Assembly (NCBI GenBank): GCA_023229795.1
Contig: JALNYP010000002.1
Coordinates: forward strand, 1-64,000
Direction: 5' to 3'
DNA: 64,000 bases
DNA from: Syntrophobacterales bacterium
GTDB taxonomy: Bacteria > Desulfobacterota > Desulfobaccia > Desulfobaccales > 0-14-0-80-60-11
Part shown: positions 1 to 7,597 of the stretch, in pieces
Position numbering within the stretch: position 1 is the first letter of the stretch
Layout: the number at the start of each line of letters is the position of its first letter
Program-made: the position numbers and the translations under genes
The notes under the pieces: generated by a model
What the model was told of the DNA's origin: nothing
The model's input: only the letters and a program-made list of their open reading frames with translations
Databases searched by the model: none

Positions 1-801
1 CAGGCGCCGGTGGCGCAGGCAGGGCAGTTCCCGGCGCCGGCGCTGTAAGCTCTCGTAATCCAGGCGGGCCAGGATCACTCCCTCCCCGTCCGGGGCCTGG
101 GCCAGGATCAGCCCCCAGGGGTCAATGATGAGCGACCGCCCGTAACTGCGCCGGCCCGGCACGTGTTGGCCATACTGCGCCGGGGCCACCACGTAGGCCT
201 GGTTTTCGATGGCCCGGGCCCGGAGCAGGACTTCCCAATGGTCCCGGCCGGTGGTGGCGGTGAAGGCCGCGGGCAGCAGGATCAGGTTGGCCCCGGCCTT
301 GACCTGGGCCCGGAAGAGTTCGGGGAAGCGCAGGTCATAGCAAATGGCCAGCCCCGCGGTAAACGGCAGGCCCGGCAGCGGCGCGGTCACCACCGCGTCG
401 CCCGGCTGGGTCCACTCCGACTCCCGATGGCCCGGGGCGCCGGGCAAATCGACGTCAAACAGGTGCATCTTGCGGTAACTGGCCAGGATCTGGCCCCGGG
501 GCCCTAAAAGCAGGCTGGTGTTGTAAGGCCGCGCCTTGCCGGGAACGCGCTCGGGGAAGGAGCCCATCAGGACAAATATCCCCAGCTTCGCGGCAAACTC
601 CCGGAAGCCGGTCACCAACGGTCCGTCCAGGGGCTGCGCCGCCGCGGCAGTGTCGGCCGCGCTGCCGTAACAGGCAAAATGTTCCGGCAGGGCTACCAAC
701 TGGGCGCCCCGGGAGACGGCCTCCTCCATCAAAGCCTGGGCCCGGCCCAGATTGGCCTCGATATCCGGAGTGGAACTGAGCTGAAGCGCCGCGACCCACA
801 T
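1..801 (-). CDS. Carbon-nitrogen hydrolase (nitrilase/omega-amidase family), 3' end outside window
   Basis: Reading leftward from ATG at 801, the frame stays open for 267 codons to the window edge, so the C-terminus is missing. The translation begins MWVAALQLSST and carries the nitrilase-superfamily catalytic triad: Glu in VALPEHFACYG, Lys in YRKMHLFDVD and Cys in AICYDLRFPELFR. The spacing and the CYDLRFPELFR block match the Nit1/Nit2 branch (deaminated-glutathione amidase or omega-amidase), which hydrolyses small alpha-keto-acid amides in the cytoplasm. That substrate is inferred from the family only. An upstream GTG or ATG is possible, but family members start close to this point. The gene lies downstream of zwf on the same strand, about 110 bp away. 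Confidence 0.85.
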   Translation of the reverse strand, partial: MWVAALQLSSTPDIEANLGRAQALMEEAVSRGAQLVALPEHFACYGSAADTAAAAQPLDGPLVTGFREFAAKLGIFVLMGSFPERVPGKARPYNTSLLLGPRGQILASYRKMHLFDVDLPGAPGHRESEWTQPGDAVVTAPLPGLPFTAGLAICYDLRFPELFRAQVKAGANLILLPAAFTATTGRDHWEVLLRARAIENQAYVVAPAQYGQHVPGRRSYGRSLIIDPWGLILAQAPDGEGVILARLDYESLQRRRRELPCLRHRRL

Positions 802-912
802 GGCTGATTCCTGAGATGATTGGTTTGAGAAAGGGCCGGAGGGAAACCATCCCCACTGATGGTCTCTCGCCAAGGCGCCAAGACTGAACCCCTTCAACTT
901 TCTACCACAAAA

Positions 913-2382
913 TCAGCGATATAGCAAAGCCGGGTCCGGCCATTCCATGCAGCTTTCGGCCCTGGCCGGGCCCCAGGCCCCGGCGGGATAGGGAAGCACG
1001 GCCGCGGGCGGCGGGTCCAACGCCGGGGCGTAGATGCGCCAGGCCCACTCCACTTCGTCGGCCCGGACGAACAGGGTCTGGTCGCCGGCCATGATATCCA
1101 GGAGCAGGGTCTCATAGGCCTCGGGCAGCGGGGCAAATTCTTCGGCGTAGCGGTAGCGCAGGCGCTGGGTCTTAAACTCCAGGGGTTCTCCCGGGGCCTT
1201 GACTTCGAATTTCAGGTCGAAGCCTTCATCGGGCTGTACAGTGAACACCAGGACGTTGGGGCTGCAGGTGCCGGCATAGTGGGGCTCAAAGACCCACACC
1301 GGCGGACACCGGAAGGTGACGGCGATCTGGGTGAAGCGCCGGGGCAGGCGTTTGCCGGTCACCAGGTAAAAAGGCACCCCCTCCCAACGCCAGTTCTCCA
1401 CAAAGAGCTTGAGGGCCACAAAGGTCTCGGTATGGGAGTCGGGAGCGACCCCTGGTTCTTCCTGGTAGCCCGGCACTGCCTGGCCGTCGATGGCGCCCCG
1501 GACATATTGGCCGTAGGTCACGTGTTCCGGCTTCACCGGCGCAATGGCCCGCAAGACCTTGGCTTTTTCGGCACGGATGCTCTCGGCGTCAAAACCCACC
1601 GGAACTTCCATGGCGGTGAGGGTGAGGAGTTGGGTCAGGTGGTTCTGCACCATGTCCCGGAGGGCCCCGGTCTGGTCGTAGTAGCCGGCCCGGCCGGCGG
1701 CCCCCAGGCTCTCCGCCACGGTGATCTGGACGCTCTTCACCAGGTTGCGGTGCCACAGGGGTTCAAAAATGGCGTTGGCGAACCGAAAGACCAAAAGATT
1801 CTGGACGGTTTCCTTGCCCAGGTAGTGATCGATGCGGTAAACCTGGGATTCGTCGAAGACGTCGTGGGTCTGGGCATTCAGGGCCTGGGCCGAAGCCAGG
1901 TCATTGCCGAAGGGCTTTTCCACCACCAGGCGGGTCCAGCCCGGGCCCTGGTTGAGACCGGCCTGGCCCAGGCCGGCTATGGTGGCCATAAACTTGGCCG
2001 GCGGCAGGGCCAGATAGAACACCCGGTTCCCTGGCAACGAGTGCTTTTGCTCCAGGGTCTGGATGCGGGCCGCCAGGGCTTGGAAATCCTCGGGGCTCCC
2101 GGCTCCCAGGCTTTGGAAGTAAAGGCATTCGTCACACCACGGGCCGGTCTCAGAGTGAGCCGGGTCCGCGGCGACCAGAGCCTCCCGGGCCAGGTCCTGG
2201 AAGTCCGCATCGGTAAACCCCGCCTTCCGGGACACCCCCAGGATGATGAGCGGGGTGTGGATGGCTCCCTCGATGCGGAGGCGATAGAGGGCCGGCAGCA
2301 GTTTGCGCCGCATCAGGTCGCTGGTGGCCCCCAGGACGACGAACAGGTGCGGTTCGAGGTGATGGTTGCGAACGCTCGTCAT
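913..2382 (-). CDS. zwf: Glucose-6-phosphate 1-dehydrogenase
   Basis: A 489-residue protein, the usual length for bacterial Zwf. It oxidises glucose-6-phosphate to 6-phosphogluconolactone with NAD(P)+, the entry to the oxidative pentose phosphate route. The N-terminal dinucleotide fold is seen as VVLGATSDLMRRKLLPALYR (about residues 15-34), a variant of the usual GA(S/T)GDL motif with Ser for the second Gly. The active-site signature RIDHYLGKE is intact at about residue 182, with the substrate-binding His and Lys. No 6-phosphogluconolactonase or Gnd gene lies next to it. Upstream is the CPBP protease gene on the same strand with a 46 bp gap. Confidence 0.95.
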   Translation of the reverse strand: MTSVRNHHLEPHLFVVLGATSDLMRRKLLPALYRLRIEGAIHTPLIILGVSRKAGFTDADFQDLAREALVAADPAHSETGPWCDECLYFQSLGAGSPEDFQALAARIQTLEQKHSLPGNRVFYLALPPAKFMATIAGLGQAGLNQGPGWTRLVVEKPFGNDLASAQALNAQTHDVFDESQVYRIDHYLGKETVQNLLVFRFANAIFEPLWHRNLVKSVQITVAESLGAAGRAGYYDQTGALRDMVQNHLTQLLTLTAMEVPVGFDAESIRAEKAKVLRAIAPVKPEHVTYGQYVRGAIDGQAVPGYQEEPGVAPDSHTETFVALKLFVENWRWEGVPFYLVTGKRLPRRFTQIAVTFRCPPVWVFEPHYAGTCSPNVLVFTVQPDEGFDLKFEVKAPGEPLEFKTQRLRYRYAEEFAPLPEAYETLLLDIMAGDQTLFVRADEVEWAWRIYAPALDPPPAAVLPYPAGAWGPARAESCMEWPDPALLYR

Positions 2383-2428
2383 AACTTTTCCTCATATCCC
2401 GAGAAATTACCCGAGGCCGGCAGGGGTC

Positions 2429-3145
2429 TCATCTGAGCAGGGCCGGAAGCACGATGCCGCTAAAGTCCTGGAGGAAATGCATCACCACCGGGGCCACCAG
2501 GCTGCCGCGCCACAGGTAGAGGAGGGCGAAGACCAGCCCCATGCAGCCCACCGTGACCGCGCCGGCCGCGCCTTCATAGCCATGGCCCAGGGAGAAGATC
2601 ACCGAGGCCAGCACCGCCGCGGCGATGGGACCCAGGCCGGCCCCCTGGAAGCGCAGCAGGAAGTAGCCGCGGAAGATGGTCTCCTCGGCCAGGGCGGCGA
2701 TGGTCACCAGGATGAGCCCCAGGAGAATTTCGGCGGGGCCGTGCACGGATAAAAAGGCCGCCGCCGGCCCGGCCGGGACGGAGAGGCCGAGATGTGCAAG
2801 GAATTTCTCCAGGAGATTGGCTCCATAAGTGAAGGGCAGAAACAATAACAGGCCCAAGGCCGCCTCCTGCCCGCGGTTGGTGCCGGACCAGCCCAGGCTT
2901 TGGAGGGATTCGCCGTTGCGCCAGGTCAGGTAGAACACCAGGTTGACCAGGGCCAGGTCCCGCACGATGGTGGCGATGGCCACCGAGGTAAAGTCAAGCT
3001 TCCCGGCCCTCGCCGCCAGGAAAGAGAGGATCATGGAAGGCACGATAAGACAGAGAAAGACCAGGACCTCGATGAGGTGATAGTTCCAGGCCCTCCGAGC
3101 GGATCGGCGCCAGAAGGATTTCTCGATGGGATCACCATTACCCAT
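2429..3145 (-). CDS. CPBP family intramembrane glutamic endopeptidase (CAAX protease-like)
   Basis: A 238-residue protein with several hydrophobic segments (e.g. residues 30-45, 70-80, 95-115, 140-155, 185-215). The three conserved CPBP/Abi motifs are present: EETIFRG at about 152, a FSLGHG motif at about 188, and HFLQD near the C-terminus (about 225). These provide the catalytic Glu and His residues of membrane-embedded glutamic peptidases related to Rce1. Bacterial members have mixed roles (protein processing, bacteriocin self-immunity) and nothing nearby identifies the substrate. Confidence 0.88.
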   Translation of the reverse strand: MGNGDPIEKSFWRRSARRAWNYHLIEVLVFLCLIVPSMILSFLAARAGKLDFTSVAIATIVRDLALVNLVFYLTWRNGESLQSLGWSGTNRGQEAALGLLLFLPFTYGANLLEKFLAHLGLSVPAGPAAAFLSVHGPAEILLGLILVTIAALAEETIFRGYFLLRFQGAGLGPIAAAVLASVIFSLGHGYEGAAGAVTVGCMGLVFALLYLWRGSLVAPVVMHFLQDFSGIVLPALLR

Positions 3146-3226
3146 GGGCCTCTCCTTATGAGCTAGCCGCGGCTTGCCGCGCCTTTCCTAACATAAGGAA
3201 TCCTGGAGCGGTCTGCAACCCGGCAA

Positions 3227-4837
3227 TTATTTCCGCACGCCGACCCGGAGCCGGAACTCTGCCGGGGTCAGGGCCGTAAAGCCCAGGGCCCGGCTGAGTT
3301 GCACCACCGCGGGGGGCACCAGGCGGGCCTGGGGCAGCAGGTCGGTCTCGGTCAGCACCGCCGCGGTGGGGCCGTCCAGCACCACCCGCCCGTCCACCAG
3401 CACCGCCAGGCGCCGGGCATAGGTGGCCGCGGCCCACATGGAGTGGGTCACCATGATGATGGTGTGCCCCTGGGCGTGGAGTGCGCGGACCAGACCCAGC
3501 AGGTCCCGCTGCTCGCGGTGATCCAGGCCGGTGGTGGGTTCATCCAGGATAATCACCTTGGGGGCCAAAGCCAGGACGCCGGCCACCGCCAGGCGCTGGC
3601 GCTGGCCCTTGGTGAGAGAAAAGGGGTCGTCCCGGGACCGGTCCAGGAGGTGGACCCGGCGCAGCGCGGTCTCCACCCGGTGTTCCACCTCGGCCGGGGG
3701 CAGACCCAGGAGGCGGGGGCCGAAAGCCACTTCTTCCCAGACCTCTTCGGCGAAGAGTTGATAATCCGGGTTTTGAAAGACATAGCCCACCCGGAAATTT
3801 TCGTCCGGCTGCTGCCAGACCTCCCCGGTTTGGGGAGCTATGAGGCCCCGGAGGAGCTTGAGCACGGTGGTTTTGCCGCTGCCGTTGGGCCCGAGGATGG
3901 CGGTGAGTTCACCATCCCTAAAGGCGAGGGAAAAATCCTGCACCACCGGCGGCTGGCCGGGATAGGCGAAGGTCACTCCCCGCAGGGCCAGGATTTCCGG
4001 TCGGTAGGGCGGGCGTCCCCGCCCGCCTTCCTCAGAGGCTTGCTCAGTCTCGGCCGGGCCAGGGTCGGCCCACCCCAGGCCTTGCGCCTGGCTCACCGCG
4101 TCCGGCAAGGTCAGAGGCAGGGTGGTCTGTCCCAGATCATGGAACAGGGCGGGCAACTCCGGGGGATTGAGGCCGAGGCCCCGCAAGAGTTCCACCTCTC
4201 GCAGGATTTGCTCTGGAGGCCCATCGGCTTTGATCCGGCCCCCGCGCATCAGGACGATCCGGGAGCAGAGGCGGGCCAGGCGCAGGTCCTCCCCCAGAAA
4301 GACCAGGGTGAGGTCCCGGGCGCGGCTGAGGTGGTCCAGACTGGCCAGCAGGTCTTCCACGCGCTGGGGATCGAGGTCGGTAGTGGGTTCATCCAGGACC
4401 AAGAGCTTCGGTTCCAGGGCCAGGACCGCGGCCAGGGCCAGGAGCTGTTTCTGGCCCCCGGAGAGGGTGGCGGGGTCCCGGTCCTCCAGGCCGGCGAGCC
4501 CTATGAGCTCCAGGCACTCCCGGACCCGGCGCTTGAGTTCTTCCCGGGGCAGGCCCAGGTTCTCGGGGCCGAAAGCCACCTCCTGGTCCACCCGGGTGCA
4601 AAAGAGCTGGGCTTCGAAATCCTGCAGCAGGATCCCCACCCGCCCGGCCAGTTGCCGGGGCCGGCAGGCCAGGGTAGAACTGCCGTCCACCCCGATTACG
4701 CCCCGGAAGTCGCCTTTGATCATATGGGGAATGAGCCCCTGGAGACACAGGGCCAGGGTGGATTTCCCGGCCTCAGAGGGACCCAGTACCGCCACGCGCT
4801 CGCCCGCGGCGACGGACAGGCGCAGGCCGTGAAACAC
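3227..4837 (-). CDS. ECF transporter ATPase, two fused ABC domains (EcfA1-EcfA2/CbiO type)
   Basis: The canonical frame gives 536 residues with two complete ATP-binding cassettes. Domain 1 has Walker A GPSEAGKST (about 20), signature LSGGQKQ (about 127) and Walker B LLVLDEPTTDLD. Domain 2 has Walker A GPNGSGKTT (about 316), a variant signature LTKGQRQ and Walker B VIILDEPTTGLD. The two resemble CbiO/EcfA subunits that power vitamin or metal uptake with EcfT and an S component; an S-like gene lies upstream at 6427-7167 and an EcfT gene at 16332. The start is odd. The first standard start codon (GTG, 4837) falls after the conserved first strand and A-loop, which read IIRISDLYFRYKK in frame at 4850-4888 with no ATG, GTG or TTG back to the TAG at 4979-4981. 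An ATG at 4900-4902 is out of frame. The linker between domains (about residues 245-285) contains a palindromic repeat. Confidence 0.88.
   Translation of the reverse strand: MFHGLRLSVAAGERVAVLGPSEAGKSTLALCLQGLIPHMIKGDFRGVIGVDGSSTLACRPRQLAGRVGILLQDFEAQLFCTRVDQEVAFGPENLGLPREELKRRVRECLELIGLAGLEDRDPATLSGGQKQLLALAAVLALEPKLLVLDEPTTDLDPQRVEDLLASLDHLSRARDLTLVFLGEDLRLARLCSRIVLMRGGRIKADGPPEQILREVELLRGLGLNPPELPALFHDLGQTTLPLTLPDAVSQAQGLGWADPGPAETEQASEEGGRGRPPYRPEILALRGVTFAYPGQPPVVQDFSLAFRDGELTAILGPNGSGKTTVLKLLRGLIAPQTGEVWQQPDENFRVGYVFQNPDYQLFAEEVWEEVAFGPRLLGLPPAEVEHRVETALRRVHLLDRSRDDPFSLTKGQRQRLAVAGVLALAPKVIILDEPTTGLDHREQRDLLGLVRALHAQGHTIIMVTHSMWAAATYARRLAVLVDGRVVLDGPTAAVLTETDLLPQARLVPPAVVQLSRALGFTALTPAEFRLRVGVRK
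4003..4027. repeat. REP-like palindrome inside the ECF ATPase linker
   Basis: A GC-rich inverted repeat (arms GGCGGGCG and CGCCCGCC around a short centre) lies in the interdomain linker and is read in frame as GGRGRPPYR. It resembles the dispersed GGCGGGC-type palindromes seen elsewhere in the window, e.g. 34454-34522. Confidence 0.5.
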
Positions 4838-4995
4838 CGGCCGGGTCGCCTTTTTATAGCGGAAATAGAGGTCTGAAATCCTTATTATAGGCTCGACTCC
4901 ATTGAAAGGTAGGAAAGGTGGTGGTGCAGGTTTCAGTAACTTGGCACTACTTAAAAAGTGGTTGAAGCGGTAACTAAACTAAATAAAATCATATC

Positions 4996-5349
4996 TCATC
5001 TTTTTAAAGCACTGCGCCGGAGTTTTCTTTTTTTCGGCTTGGAAAATCCATTCTCACCTAATTCTTTTTGGTGGTAACGAGAAATAAATATATCGTTCAA
5101 TAAAGCCCTGTCATAGTCTTGAATATTGTCAAAATATAACTTTTTTATTAAAATTTCTTTTGGAAAATAAAAAGATAATTTTCCAAAAGCTTCGTCCAAA
5201 AAAGAGACAGAAGCAATTAATATATTACTAAAATCAATTACTATCCTTTCCTCTCTTTCCCAGGAGTGAACGATCATATCATTAATTATTTGACCGTCCT
5301 CCCTAGTAATTGTTTGCTTACCACATTTATCTTTTAAATTTATAATCAT
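4996..5349 (-). CDS. STAS-like domain protein (DUF4325 type)
   Basis: A 117-residue AT-rich gene, the last of a three-gene minus-strand set (5919-6239, 5362-5955, then this one). The core IVIDFSNILIASVSFLDEAF followed by GKLSF is the hallmark of DUF4325: a beta strand ending in DF, then a segment like SSSFLDEAFGKL, resembling the STAS fold of anti-anti-sigma proteins. The C-terminal 15 residues are Lys/Arg-rich (KPKKRKLRRSALKR). DUF4325 proteins commonly accompany or are fused to GHKL ATPases, as here: the ATPase ends 12 bp upstream of this start. A partner-switching role is inferred; the output is unknown. Base composition is well below that of neighbouring genes. Confidence 0.75.
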   Translation of the reverse strand: MIINLKDKCGKQTITREDGQIINDMIVHSWEREERIVIDFSNILIASVSFLDEAFGKLSFYFPKEILIKKLYFDNIQDYDRALLNDIFISRYHQKELGENGFSKPKKRKLRRSALKR

Positions 5350-5361
5350 AGTTTTATCTCA

Positions 5362-5955
5362 TCAAAACAGATAATCTTCTTCATCAGACAGGAAGTAGAA
5401 AGCTTCCTTATCGGCATTTATTACGAGTTTTACAAGCGTACCATTAAAAGGCAGAGACATTTTCTGCTTTAAAATTTTACCTTGATCATATTTCCAGAAG
5501 ACTTTCCCGTTATAAGAAATTATGCACATACGTCCTTCATTGACTTCAATAAAATTCTTTATGTGACTCAATCCTAACCCTGCCACGCTAGTTCGAGAAG
5601 AAACTCCTGGTTCAGTTGCAAGCATAATGGCTTCATGATCATTATTCAAAGCATTATATTTTCCAGATTGTCTCAAAGATTGCAAAATCCCCACTCCCAT
5701 GTCCGCAATACATAATCGAATTTGTCCTTTTCTAATCTTTGGATAAGTCCAAGCGCAAACCAAGTAATCTTGAACCTCGCTATGATCAATTACATTTGTC
5801 ATAGTCTCTTGCAAACTCATACGTAATGAGCCTTTAAGGCCAACTGATAAATTCACATGATAATCGATTATTTCACTTAATGTTTCTGTAATAAGTGCAT
5901 CTAACCCAAATACTCTTTTTAATTGAACAGTTCCAGTTCGCAACATTTCTGGCAT
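5362..5955 (-). CDS. GHKL (histidine-kinase-like) ATPase, possible anti-sigma-type kinase
   Basis: A 197-residue protein with the Bergerat fold: N-box ETMTNVIDHSE (about residues 49-59), G1 box IADMGVGI (about 83-90), and G2 box GLGLSHIKNF (about 125-134). There is no DHp/HisKA domain, receiver domain or membrane segment, so it resembles RsbW/SpoIIAB-like serine kinases or stand-alone HATPase proteins rather than a full sensor kinase. Its start overlaps the end of the upstream STAS gene by 37 bp, and a DUF4325 gene follows 12 bp later, so the three are probably cotranscribed. The codon use is AT-rich, unlike the genes on either side. Binding partners and regulated process are not evident. Confidence 0.8.
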   Translation of the reverse strand: MPEMLRTGTVQLKRVFGLDALITETLSEIIDYHVNLSVGLKGSLRMSLQETMTNVIDHSEVQDYLVCAWTYPKIRKGQIRLCIADMGVGILQSLRQSGKYNALNNDHEAIMLATEPGVSSRTSVAGLGLSHIKNFIEVNEGRMCIISYNGKVFWKYDQGKILKQKMSLPFNGTLVKLVINADKEAFYFLSDEEDYLF

Positions 5956-6239
5956 AGGTTGTCTGTATCTAATTTAAAGAAGGCATTAAAGCCGATATCC
6001 CTTAAAAATTTTTGTAAAGTTCTATTACGAGGTCTCGTATAAATACATTTCTTTCCTTGTGACAAGCAAGACGAAATTGTTGATGTTAACATTACAATTC
6101 CAAATGGGGTTAGAGATACTGACCTGCTAAGATCAAATTTTACCTCATCTTCCGAAGTACTCTGGGCTAAGTTGGACAAACGAATCATCGTACCTGAAAA
6201 AGCAATGCTTTGAAATTTTGGATACGATAAAACAAGCAT
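5919..6239 (-). CDS. STAS-domain-like protein (anti-sigma factor antagonist type)
   Basis: A 106-residue AT-rich protein. The pattern VKFDLSRSVSLTPFGIVMLT (about residues 33-52), then SCLSQGKKCIYTRPRN and LRDIGFNAFF, fits a STAS fold: a strand ending in D, a helix with a conserved P-x-G step, and a late helix with L-x-x-x-G. It has no obvious DS/DT phosphorylation site of the SpoIIAA type, though Ser residues occur at the equivalent place. It is the first gene of the STAS / ATPase / DUF4325 triad and overlaps the ATPase start by 37 bp. Assignment is by pattern only and is less certain than for its two partners. Confidence 0.6.
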   Translation of the reverse strand: MLVLSYPKFQSIAFSGTMIRLSNLAQSTSEDEVKFDLSRSVSLTPFGIVMLTSTISSCLSQGKKCIYTRPRNRTLQKFLRDIGFNAFFKLDTDNLCQKCCELELFN

Positions 6240-6426
6240 GTCTATTACCGACTAAACGCTAAATCGATTTTCAGCAAAAGGAGATATCTCCCCTAGTTTG
6301 GAGCTTTAAATTATAGAGAGAATTCATATAAAATTCAAGAACAAAGATCACGGTTTCCCCTTATCCTACCCTTATCGGGCTGTCAAAATTATCTCTTAAA
6401 TTATTCAGCAGCGTTTAATGCCTGCT

Positions 6427-7167
6427 TTATATTAGAGCGCAACCTAGCAGCAATATGGCCAGGAAAGGAATCAGCAGGACCGCGAGGTCAGGCAATCCCG
6501 GCAGGTGGATGAGGCCGAAACTGACGGCCAGGCCGCCCAGGTAGCCGCCGCCGGCGCCTAGCCACACCAGGACCAGCCCCAACCGGGGCGCGGGGCCGGG
6601 GACACGGTCTTCGGGGTCCATCTGCTCCGTCCAGGCCAGGTCCCAGCGGTTTACCCGGGGCGTCAGCAGGCGGAGCAGAAAGGGACCCAGGATGAGCGCG
6701 ATGACGGCATTGTTGATGAAGACCGCGATGGCGATAACGCTGAAGGGTAGCAGCTTGAAGATTTCCAGCCCGAAGCCGATCGTCAAGGCGCAGGCCCAGG
6801 CGCCCAGGACCACGGCGCTGATGAAGCGGGGCAGGTGGCGCCCCAGGTCCGTCAGGGGGCGGTCGCCCCAGATCTTATAAGGCAAATAGGCGGCCAGGAA
6901 ATTCCCCCAAAAGCCGAAGAGGCTGCCCACCCCCAGGGTCCCGAAGAAATCGCCGATGAGGTTGCCGAGGGCCGCGCCCCAGGCCCCCGCCGGGCCGAAG
7001 AGGAGGCCGAAAACCACGGGAATGGCGTTGGCGGGGCGCAGTTCCGTATGTCCCGGGATCAGGGGGATGCCCTTGAAGGGGATGAGGATGGCGGCGAAGA
7101 TGCTGGCGGTCAATACCGTCAGGACGACCATGGTAGAATAATTCCACATGCGCCAAACTTCCCGCAT
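6427..7167 (-). CDS. ECF transporter S-component-like membrane protein (QueT-like)
   Basis: A 246-residue hydrophobic protein with about six membrane segments. The block RPANAIPVVFGLLFGPAGA followed by GALGNLIGD-like residues and FGFWGNFLAAYLPYKIW is typical of QueT-like substrate-binding S components of energy-coupling-factor transporters. Substrate cannot be read from sequence; QueT relatives carry queuosine precursors, and other relatives are uncharacterised. It is on the same strand as the double ECF ATPase (3227-4837), but the AT-rich STAS/ATPase triad lies between them. The EcfT partner at 16332-17120 is on the other strand 9 kb away, so the transporter genes look scattered. Confidence 0.65.
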   Translation of the reverse strand: MREVWRMWNYSTMVVLTVLTASIFAAILIPFKGIPLIPGHTELRPANAIPVVFGLLFGPAGAWGAALGNLIGDFFGTLGVGSLFGFWGNFLAAYLPYKIWGDRPLTDLGRHLPRFISAVVLGAWACALTIGFGLEIFKLLPFSVIAIAVFINNAVIALILGPFLLRLLTPRVNRWDLAWTEQMDPEDRVPGPAPRLGLVLVWLGAGGGYLGGLAVSFGLIHLPGLPDLAVLLIPFLAILLLGCALI

Positions 7168-7597
7168 CGCTCAGGCTCCCGCGGGCTATTCTACCGCATC
7201 GGCCCTCCGGGAGCAATGCGGGGGCCGAAACGCCGGCTGATTTTGCGGGCCGCGGGGAGAACTTAAACTTGCCAGCCGGCCAGTTTTTCACTAAACTTGC
7301 ATGATTGCGGAGGGGAGAAAGGCGGACAGAGTTTGGTCAAAGATACTCAGGCCCCGGGCCGATATCCGCAGCAGATTGCCGGCCCTTCTGCCGATATAGT
7401 TAAAGGCGCGGCCTCTAGAGGAGGCCAGGGGACTGAGCCAGGCCCGGCGCGGCCCGAGGTATCGATTATTTATTAGCGATCTAGACAGTGACGGGTTATC
7501 CACATCTATCTTTCACCTGAGCGTTCCCGGCTTGAGCCGGGGCGCGGCTACGATCATTGCGGATACTAGTCGCAGCAACGAAAGGAGTTGGAGTATT
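7168..7597. other. Intergenic region, divergent promoters expected
   Basis: A 430 bp gap between two divergent genes. It holds no convincing coding frame. One perfect match to the DnaA-box consensus TTATCCACA lies at 7496-7504 beside an AT-rich stretch (7460-7480). A good ribosome binding site, AAAGGAG at 7581-7587, serves the NYN gene. A single DnaA box with no dnaA, dnaN or gidA nearby is not evidence for an origin. Confidence 0.5.

Noticed and set aside
1279..2436. Long plus-strand frame antisense to zwf (385 codons)
   Set aside because: It is the mirror of a strongly conserved minus-strand gene in GC-rich DNA and shows no protein family pattern.
3299..4876. Long plus-strand frame (525 codons) antisense to the ECF ATPase
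   Set aside because: It is the reverse of a well-supported ABC ATPase gene and has low-complexity His/Gln/Gly-rich translation typical of shadow frames.
7291..7503. 70-codon minus-strand frame in the divergent gap
   Set aside because: There is no start signal, it is rich in Arg/Ser from GC-rich random sequence, and it overlaps the expected promoter region.
7496..7504. Perfect DnaA box TTATCCACA as a replication origin
   Set aside because: Only one box; no dnaA, dnaN, gyrB or gidA nearby and no cluster of boxes or AT-rich unwinding element.
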